A stretch of DNA of 54,736 nucleotides from Terriglobia bacterium. GTDB lineage: Bacteria > Acidobacteriota > Terriglobia > Terriglobales > Acidobacteriaceae. The position numbers were made by a program, and so were the translations under genes. Of the stretch, positions 34,653-43,475 are shown in pieces (the first letter of the stretch is position 1; each line of letters begins with the position of its first letter). The notes under the pieces were generated by a model, which ran no database searches, was not told the DNA's origin, and saw only the letters and a program-made list of their open reading frames with translations. Location of the stretch: contig JAIQGL010000038.1 in NCBI GenBank assembly GCA_020072585.1, positions 1 through 54,736 of the forward strand, read 5' to 3'.

Positions 34653-35207
34653 TCACTGTTTCAGGTAACGAAGCGCAACAGATCCTGATTTAAAAGTCTT
34701 TGACTCAACAAGTTTTAATTGCAATTTCTCCGGCAGGCTGACACCCTCCAGCAACCGTCTCCCTTCCCCTGCAATGATTGGCCCAACCACAAAACGATAT
34801 TCATCTACCAGGCCAAGCTCTATGAGTTGTGAAGGAATATCAACACCACCGACTAAAATATTTTTACCTTGTTCCTGTTTCAATTTGAGTATTTCGTCGC
34901 GCATATTCGAACGAACGATTCTCGTGCTCTTGTCTTCAGCGCTGTTCAAGGATCGCGAGAAAACAATTTTGTTGAGGGCGACAAATGCTTTAGCAAATTC
35001 GGTTTCTGCTTTTGTCTCAGACTGGTTTTTGAGGACTTCAGGCCAATAGGGAACCATCAATTGATAGGTTTTACGCCCAAAGACCTGCAGGTCAGCCTCT
35101 CGCGTGAGGTTAGTAAAATATTCAAGTTGTTCTTCATCGACAAATTGTTTGGTGTGGTCGACACAGCCATCCAGCGTAATGTTGATTGCGAAGATCAGCT
35201 TTCTCAT
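34653..35207 (-). CDS. Dihydrofolate reductase-fold protein (RibD C-terminal type)
   Basis: The 184-residue protein has the RibD C-terminal / DHFR-like fold, with INITLDGCVDH near the start, FGRKTYQLMVPYWPEV in the first third, and GGVDIPSQLIELGLVDEYRF later. It may be a small NADPH-dependent reductase; substrate unknown. GGAGA precedes its ATG. It lies in the middle of the YCII operon with 25 bases to the upstream gene, so it is likely regulated with it. Confidence 0.85.
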   Translation of the reverse strand: MRKLIFAINITLDGCVDHTKQFVDEEQLEYFTNLTREADLQVFGRKTYQLMVPYWPEVLKNQSETKAETEFAKAFVALNKIVFSRSLNSAEDKSTRIVRSNMRDEILKLKQEQGKNILVGGVDIPSQLIELGLVDEYRFVVGPIIAGEGRRLLEGVSLPEKLQLKLVESKTFKSGSVALRYLKQ

Positions 35208-35232
35208 TGCGAGTCTCCGTGGCTAGGTGATT

Positions 35233-35586
35233 TTATTTCGGCCGGATTCTCAAGAACGCTCGCACCTCGACAGGAACCCGGCAGGCGACGACGGCTTTGC
35301 GTGCCCACGCGAGCGCCTCATCCATGTCAGCGGCTTCGAGTATCCAGAAGCCGCCCACGTGCTCCTTGGTCTCAAGGTACGGCCCGTCGGTGATGATCAC
35401 CTCTCCACCAGGCTGCTTCCGCAATGATTTCGCCTTGGCTGCCGGTTCCAGGCCGCCAGCAAAGAACCTGGCGCCGGCGGCATCCATCTCTTGGTTGAGC
35501 GCGCCAATATCGCGAATCATCGCTTCGCCTTCCAGAGACGGGTCGTAGTTGTCGGGGTGTTGAATTGCTACCAGATATTGCGGCAT
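35233..35586 (-). CDS. YCII/DGPF-domain protein
   Basis: The 117-residue protein shares MPQYLVA and ITDGPYLETKEHVGGFWILEAADMDEA with the upstream paralogue, indicating a tandem duplication. Family and context as for the other YCII genes; it has no separate promoter visible in the 39-base gap. Confidence 0.9.
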   Translation of the reverse strand: MPQYLVAIQHPDNYDPSLEGEAMIRDIGALNQEMDAAGARFFAGGLEPAAKAKSLRKQPGGEVIITDGPYLETKEHVGGFWILEAADMDEALAWARKAVVACRVPVEVRAFLRIRPK

Positions 35587-35625
35587 GTCTTCTCCTCTGT
35601 TCGTTCAAGTCCGCCGCTGGAGTTG

Positions 35626-35970
35626 CTAGTCGCTTGGCATGAAAAAGATTTCTCGCACCTCGACCTGCCCCCGGGTGGCGTCGACGCCTTTGCGCGCCCA
35701 TGCCACCGCCTCGTCCATGTCAGCGCATTCCAATATATAAAGACCGCCGATGTGTTCCTTGGTCTCAAGGTACGGCCCATCTGTGATGACGGCTTTGCCA
35801 TCGGTCTTCGCCCGCAGCGACTTTGCGGCCCCAAGGCCGCAAGCCATTTTCAGGACACCGGCGGCCTCCATCTCTTTGTTGAACGCGTGGATCTTGCGGC
35901 CCGTTGCTTCGTCCACTTGGGACGGGTCGAAGTCGTCGGGGATGTAACCAGCAACCAAATATTGCGGCAT
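35626..35970 (-). CDS. YCII/DGPF-domain protein, first of operon
   Basis: The 114-residue protein begins MPQYLVAGYIPDDFDPS and contains TDGPYLETKEHIGG. AGGAGA lies before the ATG at 35970; a longer frame reaching the promoter region is unlikely to be used. It is about 70 bases downstream of an ECF42-type promoter and should be its first target. Confidence 0.9.
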   Translation of the reverse strand: MPQYLVAGYIPDDFDPSQVDEATGRKIHAFNKEMEAAGVLKMACGLGAAKSLRAKTDGKAVITDGPYLETKEHIGGLYILECADMDEAVAWARKGVDATRGQVEVREIFFMPSD

Positions 35971-36048
35971 GTCTTCTCCTGTAAAGGTCTTCGAGTCAGC
36001 AGCACAGCCTTGTGCGCTGGGTCTTTCATATCGACCGTTCACCTATAG

Positions 36049-36073
36049 TCGTCGCCCAGGGAAAAAATCGACA
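36049..36073 (-). promoter_or_regulatory. ECF42-type promoter of the YCII operon
   Basis: Read on the minus strand, TGTCGA (36073-36068) is followed after 16 bases by CGA(C) (36051 leftwards). The ECF42 group is reported to use TGTCGA near -35 and CGA near -10. The site lies just after the truncated sigma-gene tail and before the YCII operon. The same arrangement recurs at 38889-38913. Confidence 0.75.
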
Positions 36074-36094
36074 GCCGAGGCAAACTTTTTTATT

Positions 36095-36267
36095 TCAATT
36101 CCCCGAGTTTTCTTTCAATTCCTCGAGCCGCGCGAGAAAACGGCGCTCCGGTTCCTGCCGATCTTTGCCAGTTAAAACCAGGGCGAGCGCCTTCTCATAG
36201 GAAGCACGGGCCTCCGGAATCCGCCCTAATCTGCGGCATAGGTCCGCACGTGCAGAGTGCGCGAGGG
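36095..36267 (-). pseudogene. 3' tail of an ECF42 sigma gene
   Basis: The minus strand reads HSARADLCRRLGRIPEARAS then YEKALALV and, after an insertion relative to the full gene, RRFLARLEELKENSGN and stop. This matches the last 50 or so residues of the sigma factor at 38929-40224 and also the bases after the stop, including the promoter. Homology begins abruptly at 36267, 21 bases from the end of the permease gene. It is the remains of a paralogous or displaced sigma gene. Confidence 0.85.
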
Positions 36268-36287
36268 GACCCCGGGCCGCGGCGATC

Positions 36288-38765
36288 TCACTCCGACCGC
36301 AGCGCCTGCGTCACATCTACGCGTGATGCGCGCACCGCCGGCAGCATGGAGGCGACGATGGCAACGATCATCAAGACCAGGGCCGAGGCCACAACCGGCA
36401 AAGCGCCGGGCATCTTGAGATCTCCAAAGTATCCGGCTCCTATCCGCGCCAGGGCGAACCCCAGCGCCGCTCCGGCGAAGACGCCGAGGATGGCCATGAG
36501 CGCGCCTTGGGCGATCACATCCTGCAGGATTTGCTGCGGCTGCGATCCCAGCGCCAGCCGGATGCCGAACTCCCGTGTGCGCGCGCTGACCGAGAATGCC
36601 AGAACGCCGGCGACGCCGATCACAGCGATCGCCAGAGCCACTGCGGCGAATACGCCAAACACCACGGAGTTCAGGCGATCCGGAGTCAGCACTTCGGTGC
36701 GGACATCCTTCAGCGTTGATGGGTTCTCGACCGGCTGATCAGTGGAGAGCTCGCGGATGATGCGCGTGGCGGGAGAAACCAGAGCGTAGGGGTCCTGGCT
36801 TGTGTGGATGAAAAGGTCGGCGCCAAACATGGGGCCGTCTTCAAACGTGTTATAGACGGTGACTGTAGGCCGGGGAATGATGTGCTCGTCGTCAATATCC
36901 GCAACCACTCCAATAATCCGGTGCGGCCCCTTGATCCGGATCTTTTCCACATCGCTTCCAGGAAGAAACTCCAGCACCGGGTCCGACCAGTAGATATGGT
37001 GGCCCATGGCATCGCCTTTGGGATACATGCTTTGGGCGAGCGACTGGCTCACCATGACGACCGGCTCTGAGCTTTTCGTATCACGGGCATCGAAATCGCG
37101 TCCCGCAAGAATGGGAACGCCCAGGGCGGCGAAGAACCCCGGAGAGATGGTGCGCCAACGGGCGCGGGGATCGTCTTTGCCAGCCTGATGGGGATGGCCG
37201 TCCCCAGCGAACTGCAGGCTGAAACTCTGGCCGTCGCGCCAGGGAATGACGTTGGCGAAGGCGGTCGAGTTGACGCCGGGAAGGGCGTTGATGCGCCGCA
37301 TGGATTCCTTGTAGAACTCAATGACCTGTTCCGGCGTTTTTCCATAGGACATCGCGGGGACACTGATGGAGAGAACATGCTCCGTGTCCAGGCCGGTCTG
37401 CGCGCGGCGCAGGGCCATGAGCGTCGTAATCAGGCTGCTGGCTCCGGTGAGCAGCACGAAAGACAGAGCGATCTGCGTCACCGCGAAGATGCGCTGGCGG
37501 CGGGATGTGCTGCCGGTCATGCGTGAGCCACCGGTGGCCAGGCTCAGCCCCTGAGCGCTGTCCCCTGAGGGCAGATGCGGGACGAATGCCAGAACCACGG
37601 AGGCGATGATGGCCAGTCCCGCTCCGACCCACAACATGCTGGTATCCACGGTCAGGTCCAGGGCGCGCACCGAGAAGCGAGAGGCGTAGCGCGCCAGAAT
37701 TGCGACCAGCGGTTGCGCGCTGATCACGCCCAGCGCGGCTCCAATTCCGCAGACGATCAGGCCTTCGGCCAGCAGCATCCGGCGCAATGCGCCCCGGCTT
37801 GCGCCCAGCGCGGTGCGGATCGCAAGTTCGTTTTGCCGGCGGACGGTCCGCGCCAGAATCAGGTTGGCGACATTGCTACAGGCGATGATGAACAGCAACC
37901 CCGACGCCGCCAGCAGCACCAACAGAATGGTGCGGGCGCCGGACGTGACTTCATCGCGAAATGGGGTGACCGCAATCTGGAAGTTCGCCTGTTTCGAATA
38001 GGCTTCGGGATACTTCTGGGTCATGGCCGAGTAGGCCGTGCGCAATTCCGCCCGGGCCTGTTCGATCGTGGCTCCGGGGCCCAGCCGCCCGAACATTTCG
38101 GTCATGCGATGCACGCGTCCCGTCACCATGGTTGCGGAAAGATGATGCGGGCTGATCACCACGTTGCCGATGATCTCCGTATCCTGCGGATACGGCACAC
38201 AGGGTTCAAGCACGCCGATGATGGTCGCCGTCCGGTCGCCAATGCTGCCCAGGCGGATTTGTTTCCCGATGACGCTGCGATCGCGATTGAGGGCGCTGTT
38301 CCAGTAACGATACGTGAGGACCACGACGCCGGCGGCGTTCGGACCATCATCTTGCGGTCCAATCAGGCGTCCCAGCACGGGATGAAGGCCCATCACGTCG
38401 AAAAACGTTCCGTTGACGATGCCACCCCGAATGGTGCGCGGTTCGCCCAGGCCTACCATGGTGAAACCCATCGCGGAGAAGTCGCCGAACGCACCTACGC
38501 TTTTGACGCTGGACTTCAGGTCTTCGATTTCGGGCACGGAAAACGTGGTGTTGTCGGTGTCAATTCCCGGCGCGCTCTGGCGGACATAGATCAGCCTGGC
38601 TTCGTCCCGGTTCACCAGAGGTTTGAGCAGAATGCCGCGCACCAACGAGAAGATCGCAGCATTGGCGCCGATGGCCAGCGCCAAGGTAAGGACCACGGCA
38701 ACGGCCAGGCCGGGAGTCCGAAACAACGAATAAACCGCAACTTTGAGATCGCGAACGAATGCCAT
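36288..38765 (-). CDS. ADOP-type MacB/FtsX permease
   Basis: The 825-residue protein has the Acidobacterial duplicated orphan permease layout: an N-terminal helix with FRTPGLAVAVVLTLALAIGANAA, a large periplasmic MacB-like core, an FtsX domain (around ARTILLVLLAASGLLFIIACSNVANLILAR), and a second core plus FtsX domain ending RASRVDVTQALRSE. These permeases lack their own ATPase and their substrates are unknown. Usually a PadR gene is adjacent; here it is instead preceded by an ECF42-type promoter and a hairpin, next to a sigma gene. Confidence 0.9.
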   Translation of the reverse strand: MAFVRDLKVAVYSLFRTPGLAVAVVLTLALAIGANAAIFSLVRGILLKPLVNRDEARLIYVRQSAPGIDTDNTTFSVPEIEDLKSSVKSVGAFGDFSAMGFTMVGLGEPRTIRGGIVNGTFFDVMGLHPVLGRLIGPQDDGPNAAGVVVLTYRYWNSALNRDRSVIGKQIRLGSIGDRTATIIGVLEPCVPYPQDTEIIGNVVISPHHLSATMVTGRVHRMTEMFGRLGPGATIEQARAELRTAYSAMTQKYPEAYSKQANFQIAVTPFRDEVTSGARTILLVLLAASGLLFIIACSNVANLILARTVRRQNELAIRTALGASRGALRRMLLAEGLIVCGIGAALGVISAQPLVAILARYASRFSVRALDLTVDTSMLWVGAGLAIIASVVLAFVPHLPSGDSAQGLSLATGGSRMTGSTSRRQRIFAVTQIALSFVLLTGASSLITTLMALRRAQTGLDTEHVLSISVPAMSYGKTPEQVIEFYKESMRRINALPGVNSTAFANVIPWRDGQSFSLQFAGDGHPHQAGKDDPRARWRTISPGFFAALGVPILAGRDFDARDTKSSEPVVMVSQSLAQSMYPKGDAMGHHIYWSDPVLEFLPGSDVEKIRIKGPHRIIGVVADIDDEHIIPRPTVTVYNTFEDGPMFGADLFIHTSQDPYALVSPATRIIRELSTDQPVENPSTLKDVRTEVLTPDRLNSVVFGVFAAVALAIAVIGVAGVLAFSVSARTREFGIRLALGSQPQQILQDVIAQGALMAILGVFAGAALGFALARIGAGYFGDLKMPGALPVVASALVLMIVAIVASMLPAVRASRVDVTQALRSE

Positions 38766-38841
38766 GTTCGGTTAGACCTCCATCCAAAAAAGTATGCTAC
38801 CACCCTGGCCGCGAATGGCGAACGCTCGAGTGCTGCAGGGG

Positions 38842-38867
38842 AAAATCGGGGACCTGTCCCCGGTTTT
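38842..38867 (-). terminator. Leader hairpin between promoter and permease gene
   Basis: AAAATCGGGGAC at 38842-38853 and GTCCCCGGTTTT at 38856-38867 pair over 12 positions with one G-T mismatch and a two-base loop. On the minus strand the stem ends in ATTTT. It lies in the 5' leader, about 40 bases after the promoter and 75 before the start codon. It could attenuate transcription, or be a common REP-like word; both are possible. Confidence 0.5.
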
Positions 38868-38888
38868 CCTGGGTCGTTCATCCTATAG

Positions 38889-38913
38889 TCGTCGCGGAGA
38901 GAAAAAATCGACA
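38889..38913 (-). promoter_or_regulatory. ECF42-type promoter upstream of the permease
   Basis: On the minus strand TGTCGA (38913-38908), a 16-base spacer and CGAC (ending at about 38888) are identical in layout to the promoter at 36049-36073; the flanking CTATAGG(A/G)TGAACG is also shared. It begins 16 bases after the sigma gene stop and faces the permease, about 120 bases from its start. Confidence 0.7.
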
Positions 38914-38928
38914 GCCGAGGCGAACTTT

Positions 38929-40224
38929 TTATTTCAATTCCTCGAGGCGCCTAGCCAGAAAACGGCGGTCCGATGCCTGGGGCGCCAGGGCCAGCGCCTT
39001 CTCGTACGAAGCACGGGCCTCCGGAAGCCGCCCTAATCTGCGGCACAGTTCCGCACGGGCAGAGTGCGCGAGGTGATAGTGGGAAAGCTGCTCGCGCGCC
39101 AGCAAGTCATCGATGAGACGAAGCCCCTGCTCCGGACCTTCGCACTCGGCAATGGCCACGGCGCGATTCAGTTCCACAACCGGGGATGGCAGAATGCGAA
39201 GCAATCGGTCATAAAGCAGCATAATCTCGCGCCAGTCCGTGGATGCCACGGAGGAACTCCCGGCGTGAACGGCCGCAATGGCCGCCTGCAGAGTGTAGGC
39301 GCCGAAACGGCGCGATTGAAGAGAGGCTTCAGTAAGCGCGAGGCCTTCGGCGATCTGGTCTTTGTTCCATAAGGAGCGGTCCTGCTGCTCCAGCAGGATC
39401 AAATCTCCCTCGGGTGAGATTCTGGCGGCCCGGCGCGACTCCTGCAGCAGCATAAGCCCCAGCAGGCCCATCACCTCAGGTTCCTGAATCCGGCCAAGCT
39501 GGAGCAGGTCTTTATTAAGTAAATCGAGCAGAAGCCTGCTCAGGCGGATTGCCTCGCGGCTGAGTTCGGCGCCCGTTGTTTCGGCCGAATACCCTTCGTT
39601 GAAGATCAGATACACGACCTGGAGGACAGCTCCCAACCGGGCCGGTAATTCCTGCGACGCTGGCACCTGGTAAGGAATTGCCTTATCGCGGATGACAGCC
39701 TTCGCGCGCACGATGCGTTGGGCGAGCGTTGCCGGCGTAACCAGAAATGCCCGGGCAATCTCCTCCGTGGTCAGGCCGCAGACTTCGCGCAGGGTGAGCG
39801 CAACCTGTCCTTCCGGAGGCAGCGCGGGATGGCAGCACGTAAAGATCAGACGGAGGCGATCGTCTTCGATCTCCTCGTCTTCGATCTCCTCGACACCGGG
39901 GGAAACTTCGTTGATGCGCGCTTCATTCATGTGCGCTTCGGTGTAGAGCGCAAGATCTCTCTGTGTTGCGTCGAACTGCGCGCGCCGGCGCATCCCATCG
40001 ATGGCCTTGAAGCGTGCCGTTGAAATCAGCCAGGGGCGCGGCTTGTCCGGAATACCAGTCTGGGGCCAGGACTCCAGAGCAGCGGCGAATGCCTCATGCA
40101 TGGCCTCTTCAGCCAGATCCAGATCTCCGAGGAGGCGCACGAGCGTCGCCAGGACCCGGCCCGATTCCGATCGGTAAAGAGCCTCAATGGTCCTGCGGAG
40201 TTGTTCGGGCACAGGCGGCAGCAT
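38929..40224 (-). CDS. ECF42-like RNA polymerase sigma factor
   Basis: The 431-residue protein has a sigma region 2 (GDLDLAEEAMHEAFAAALESWPQTGIPDKPRPWL) at about 33-66, a region 4 (GLTTEEIARAFLVTPATLAQRIVRAKAVIR) near 150-178, and a long C-terminal extension with a TPR-like part ending EARASYEKALALA. This DUF6596-like extension marks the ECF42 group, which is linked with DGPF/YCII genes as here. The extension is thought to control activity in place of an anti-sigma factor. A TGTCGA lies at 40252-40257 upstream but lacks the -10 CGA at the right distance, so autoregulation is uncertain. Confidence 0.9.
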   Translation of the reverse strand: MLPPVPEQLRRTIEALYRSESGRVLATLVRLLGDLDLAEEAMHEAFAAALESWPQTGIPDKPRPWLISTARFKAIDGMRRRAQFDATQRDLALYTEAHMNEARINEVSPGVEEIEDEEIEDDRLRLIFTCCHPALPPEGQVALTLREVCGLTTEEIARAFLVTPATLAQRIVRAKAVIRDKAIPYQVPASQELPARLGAVLQVVYLIFNEGYSAETTGAELSREAIRLSRLLLDLLNKDLLQLGRIQEPEVMGLLGLMLLQESRRAARISPEGDLILLEQQDRSLWNKDQIAEGLALTEASLQSRRFGAYTLQAAIAAVHAGSSSVASTDWREIMLLYDRLLRILPSPVVELNRAVAIAECEGPEQGLRLIDDLLAREQLSHYHLAHSARAELCRRLGRLPEARASYEKALALAPQASDRRFLARRLEELK

Positions 40225-41583
40225 CTACGCCAAACTAGCAAACGGAGCGGCTCGACACAACTGCGCTCGGGCTTCCCCTACCCACAATTCAGTCGCCCGC
40301 CTCTGCGCTGATCGAGGGTTTGCAAAGGGACAACAGCATAGGTCCCGCGTAAACGCCCTTATCACTATCAACTCCCGTACCGTCAGTGACTCGGAAGTTA
40401 TTCGCCCTAGTGCCGTTTGCAGTGAGTTTTCGAACTTTTCCTGAGCAGCAGAAAGCAAGCAACTTACGATCTGATCTCCTGAAAAACCAGCAAAGGGTGC
40501 GCTCGTAACCCTGTGAATCAAAAGAGAAAAATTCTGGCGGAGAGAGTGGGATTCTCTAAAGCTGCACATTCTAAGGCCAGCATTATCAACAGACAACCAT
40601 TAACCGTAGTCCTGACCGACATTTATCTTTTATCACATCTGTAACACGAGCCACAAATTCAACTCTGATTCGCCATCGTGACCTGGTTTACGGTATGGAT
40701 GGTATGGATATTTGCGATCAATAAGCTCTTACAGTGGGCAACCCCGGGGATTCATGCAAGCCGGACAGCTGCAATAACCCAGCGGCCACACTCTGCCGTT
40801 CCAGGCGTCTGCCTCATTGTCACAGCCCCCCAACAGCAACTTTTGCCCATGCTCCATCGAAGACCACGATAATTTGCAGACCGATTGCTCTATACCGGGA
40901 TGGTGACTCTGAACGCGCGCCTCTGCCGTAACAGAACCAGCCACAGGCTTGAGATCCACCCATCTTCATTAGCTGAGGCGCGCCCCCCAACCTTCTACAA
41001 GGATATGAGGCGTAGAAGAATCGAGACCGGGTGCAAGAGAGCCTTTGAAGCATGCTGCAGAGATTTTTTGTCACTTGTACTGTTAAGGCTGTATTTTCCG
41101 ATGCGGTCCAATTGTATGACAATATCTCCGATCGTCGAGTGATCTCCTTTCCAACGGCGGCAGGGTTTCGCTTTGTCCGGCGAGACCCGCTACCCTTGGT
41201 GCCGCATAGGAAAGGCTCGCAATGAAAAGGTCTGAGTCACACGCGCCGTTCTCATCCGAGTGCGCCGATTTCCATTGCTAAGAGTCAAATCAGGACAACA
41301 GAAGGGCGTCAAACGGGATGAGAACCACACCGAGGAGTAAGTAAACCCGGCAATGGGCAAATGAAGCTGTTTCTTAGTATGTCTGTGTGCGGTCTCGACT
41401 CGTTCCGGTAACCCACATGTCGACCGAGCATTCACCGTTGTTACTGCCGCAAACACACTGCTCAAGCAGACGAGAGATGGAGAAATAACCAAGAGCAACC
41501 CGCTGAGTAAGACCGTTCATCAGGGTAAGAGGTAATAGGCAAAGAAGCGCTTGTTTGGGTTGATTGCCGGGAGGCGCCACGAT
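40225..41583. other. Long intergenic stretch without a recognisable gene
   Basis: Over 1.3 kb no frame shows family motifs, a good ribosome binding site or coupling. Small minus-strand frames are low in confidence. The stretch contains a tRNA-Ser-like 3' end at 40535-40554 and marks the change from the G+C-rich left part to the more A+T-rich accessory right part of the window. It probably holds decayed sequence. Confidence 0.5.
40535..40554 (-). repeat. tRNA-Ser 3'-end-like 20-mer, possible att remnant
   Basis: On the minus strand these bases read GAATCCCACTCTCTCCGCCA, which matches the T-arm and acceptor end of bacterial tRNA-Ser genes. No complete tRNA is present around it. Such partial copies arise when an integrative element recombines into a tRNA gene. 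A weaker relative (TGGCGGAGAG) lies at 33935-33944. Confidence 0.45.
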
Positions 41584-42138
41584 ATGCGATTGTCGATCAG
41601 GGCTGCTCGTCGTCCTATTTCTTTGATCATAATCGCCCTTGGAGCGATGCTGACCTCAACGGGTCGAGCTGTTTGCCAAGATGTTAACGTGCATATCTCT
41701 CCACGCGACACGCAAGCGAACAGGAATCCGTCAGCCCAAGGGTCAGGCAATCACTTCAAGCCTTTTCGCGAGGACGTCGATCTAATCTTGGTGCCTGCAA
41801 CGGTGACCGATTCAATGGATCGGCTGGTTACCGGCCTGGATAAAGATAACTTTGCGATCTATCAGGACAAGGCGAAGGAGAGCGTCCAGGCTCTCTGGAG
41901 TGAAGATAGCCCGGTGTCAGTCGGAATCATTTTTGACATTAGCGGGAGCATGAATGACAAGGTCCTTCAAGCCCGCCAAGCAGTCACTGAATTCCTGAAG
42001 ATCGCTAATCCTCAAGATGAGTTCTTTTTGATCACCTTCTCTGACCGTCCGCAACTCGTATCCAGATTCAGCCGCAAAATTGAGAGGATCGAAGACAAGC
42101 TCATTTTGACCCTGTCCCTAGTGAAAACGCCGTTCTGA
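41584..42138 (+). pseudogene. VWFA-related secreted protein, truncated by IS
   Basis: An ATG at 41584 with GGGAG upstream opens a signal peptide (ISLIIIALGAMLTSTGRAVCQ) and then a von Willebrand A domain with the metal-binding DISGSM and LILVPATVTDSMDRLVTGL. The family, common in Acidobacteriota, is normally over 300 residues; here the domain is cut after about 175 and the last residues come from the insertion sequence that starts at 42113. Bases after the insertion do not clearly continue the domain, so more sequence may have been lost. Confidence 0.8.
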
Positions 42139-43399
42139 TTGAATCAGTTGAATTTAATGACGGTCGCTTGTAATCTTCCTTCTTCCCATGTTCGACATTT
42201 TCTTCCTCTTGCTTTCGTCTCTGCGAAGCTGTCTGAGTACCCGTGCGGCCTTGCAAGCTGAGATCCTGGCGCTGCGCCATCAGGCTCTTGTTCTGCAGCG
42301 CGCCACACGCGGCCGTCGTCTTCGCTTCAAAGTGGCAGATCGAGTGTTTTGGGTCTGGTTATCTCATCTATGGAAGAACTGGCGGCTGCCTCTGAGGATC
42401 ATAAGGCCAGAGACCGTCATTGCTTGGAATCGCAAAGGATTCCGACTGTACTGGACTTGGAAGAGTCGAGCACGGAATGGCCGCCCACCGATCACTCGCG
42501 ACGTATGCACTCTGATCCGAAAGATGAGCCTGGCCAATCCTCGCTGGGGCGCACCGAGAATTCATGGTGAACTGCTTAAGCTCGGCATTGACATCGGCGA
42601 AACCACGGTGGCCAAGTATATGGTCCGTCCCCGTAGGCCGTCCTCGCAAACATGGAAGACATTTTCTGAACAACCACATGCAGGACTTGGTCTCAACAGA
42701 CTTCTTCGTTGTTCCAACAGCAACATTCCGGCTGCTGTTCGTTTTTATTGTGCTCTCGCATGAGCGCCGGCGAGTCTTGCATTTTGCCGTGACAGCTCAC
42801 CCAACCGCTGAGTGGACAGCGCAACAACTCATTGACGCTTTCCCTTGGGACACCACGCCTCAGTATTTGCTTCGTGACCGAGACGGAAGCTATGGAAGAG
42901 CGTTTGAACAAACGACTAGAGCGATGGAGATTCAAGAAGTCCTCACGGCTCCGCGCTCGCCTTGGCAGAATGCCTACATCGAGAGATTGATTGGTTCTAT
43001 CCGTCGCGATTGTCTCGATCATGTGCTCGTCTTCGATGAGCGCGGTCTCCGGCGCATTCTGAAATCTTACTTTGATTATTACGAGAGATCACGAACTCAC
43101 CTGGGCTTGGAAAAGGATGCTCCCATCCCTCGCACCGTCCAACTGCCTTCGCTTGGAAGAGTGATCGAAATACCGCAGGTCGGGGGCTTACACCATCGCT
43201 ACGAGCGACGGGCTGCGTAAGAAGCCCTGATCAATGGCCGCAACCGGGATACGATCCCGCACTCGTTCGGCTCCGAGCATCCGCAGAGCGATCATGTTTC
43301 ATTGTGGCGCGCGAATCACTCAAACTCGGATTAAACTTGTGTTCCAATTTTGGGCGTCTCATAGCCAAATCGGCCCGGATGGAGTTTTCGATAGGGACA
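42113..43399 (+). mobile_element. IS481-like insertion sequence
   Basis: Terminal inverted repeats TGTCCCTAGTGAAAACGCC (42113-42131) and, at the right end in reverse complement, TGTCCCTATCGAAAACTCC (43399-43381) match at 16 of 19 positions. ACCC flanks both ends (42109-42112 and 43400-43403), a possible four-base target duplication. The element is 1287 bases long with one transposase gene and ends with TGT, as in IS481-type elements. Insertion is within the VWFA gene. Confidence 0.85.
42188..43220 (+). pseudogene. Integrase-core transposase, frameshifted
   Basis: The first frame gives an N-terminal part with GRPPITRDVCTLIRKMSLAN and the HTH-like WGAPRIHGELLKLGIDI, then breaks at KTF. The rest continues in the next frame as LNNHMQDLVSTDFFVV. 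TTTT at 42662-42665 would be TTT in an intact gene. The DDE residues lie in STDFF, LLRDRDGSYG and YIERLIGSIRRD. Since the shift is well inside the catalytic core and not at a typical slip motif, the gene is probably inactive, unless the extra T is a sequencing error. Confidence 0.8.
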
Positions 43400-43475
43400 A
43401 CCCCCTTTGCGGTTTTCGGCAATAGTATTCTCTGATTGTGACTTAGGATAATTTCACGGATAATAGGAGATAGAT

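Noticed and set aside
37575-38888. 437-codon open frame on the plus strand
   Set aside because: It is antisense to the ADOP permease, rich in His, Gln and Arg as expected for a shadow frame, and has no family features.
40233-40257. Third ECF42-type promoter before the sigma gene
   Set aside because: TGTCGA is present on the minus strand, but no CGA occurs 16-17 bases downstream, so I did not call it.
42640-42680. Programmed frameshifting in the IS transposase
   Set aside because: The shift is inside the catalytic core at TTTT with no typical A-rich slip motif, and removal of one T restores a single frame, so a mutation or read error is more likely.
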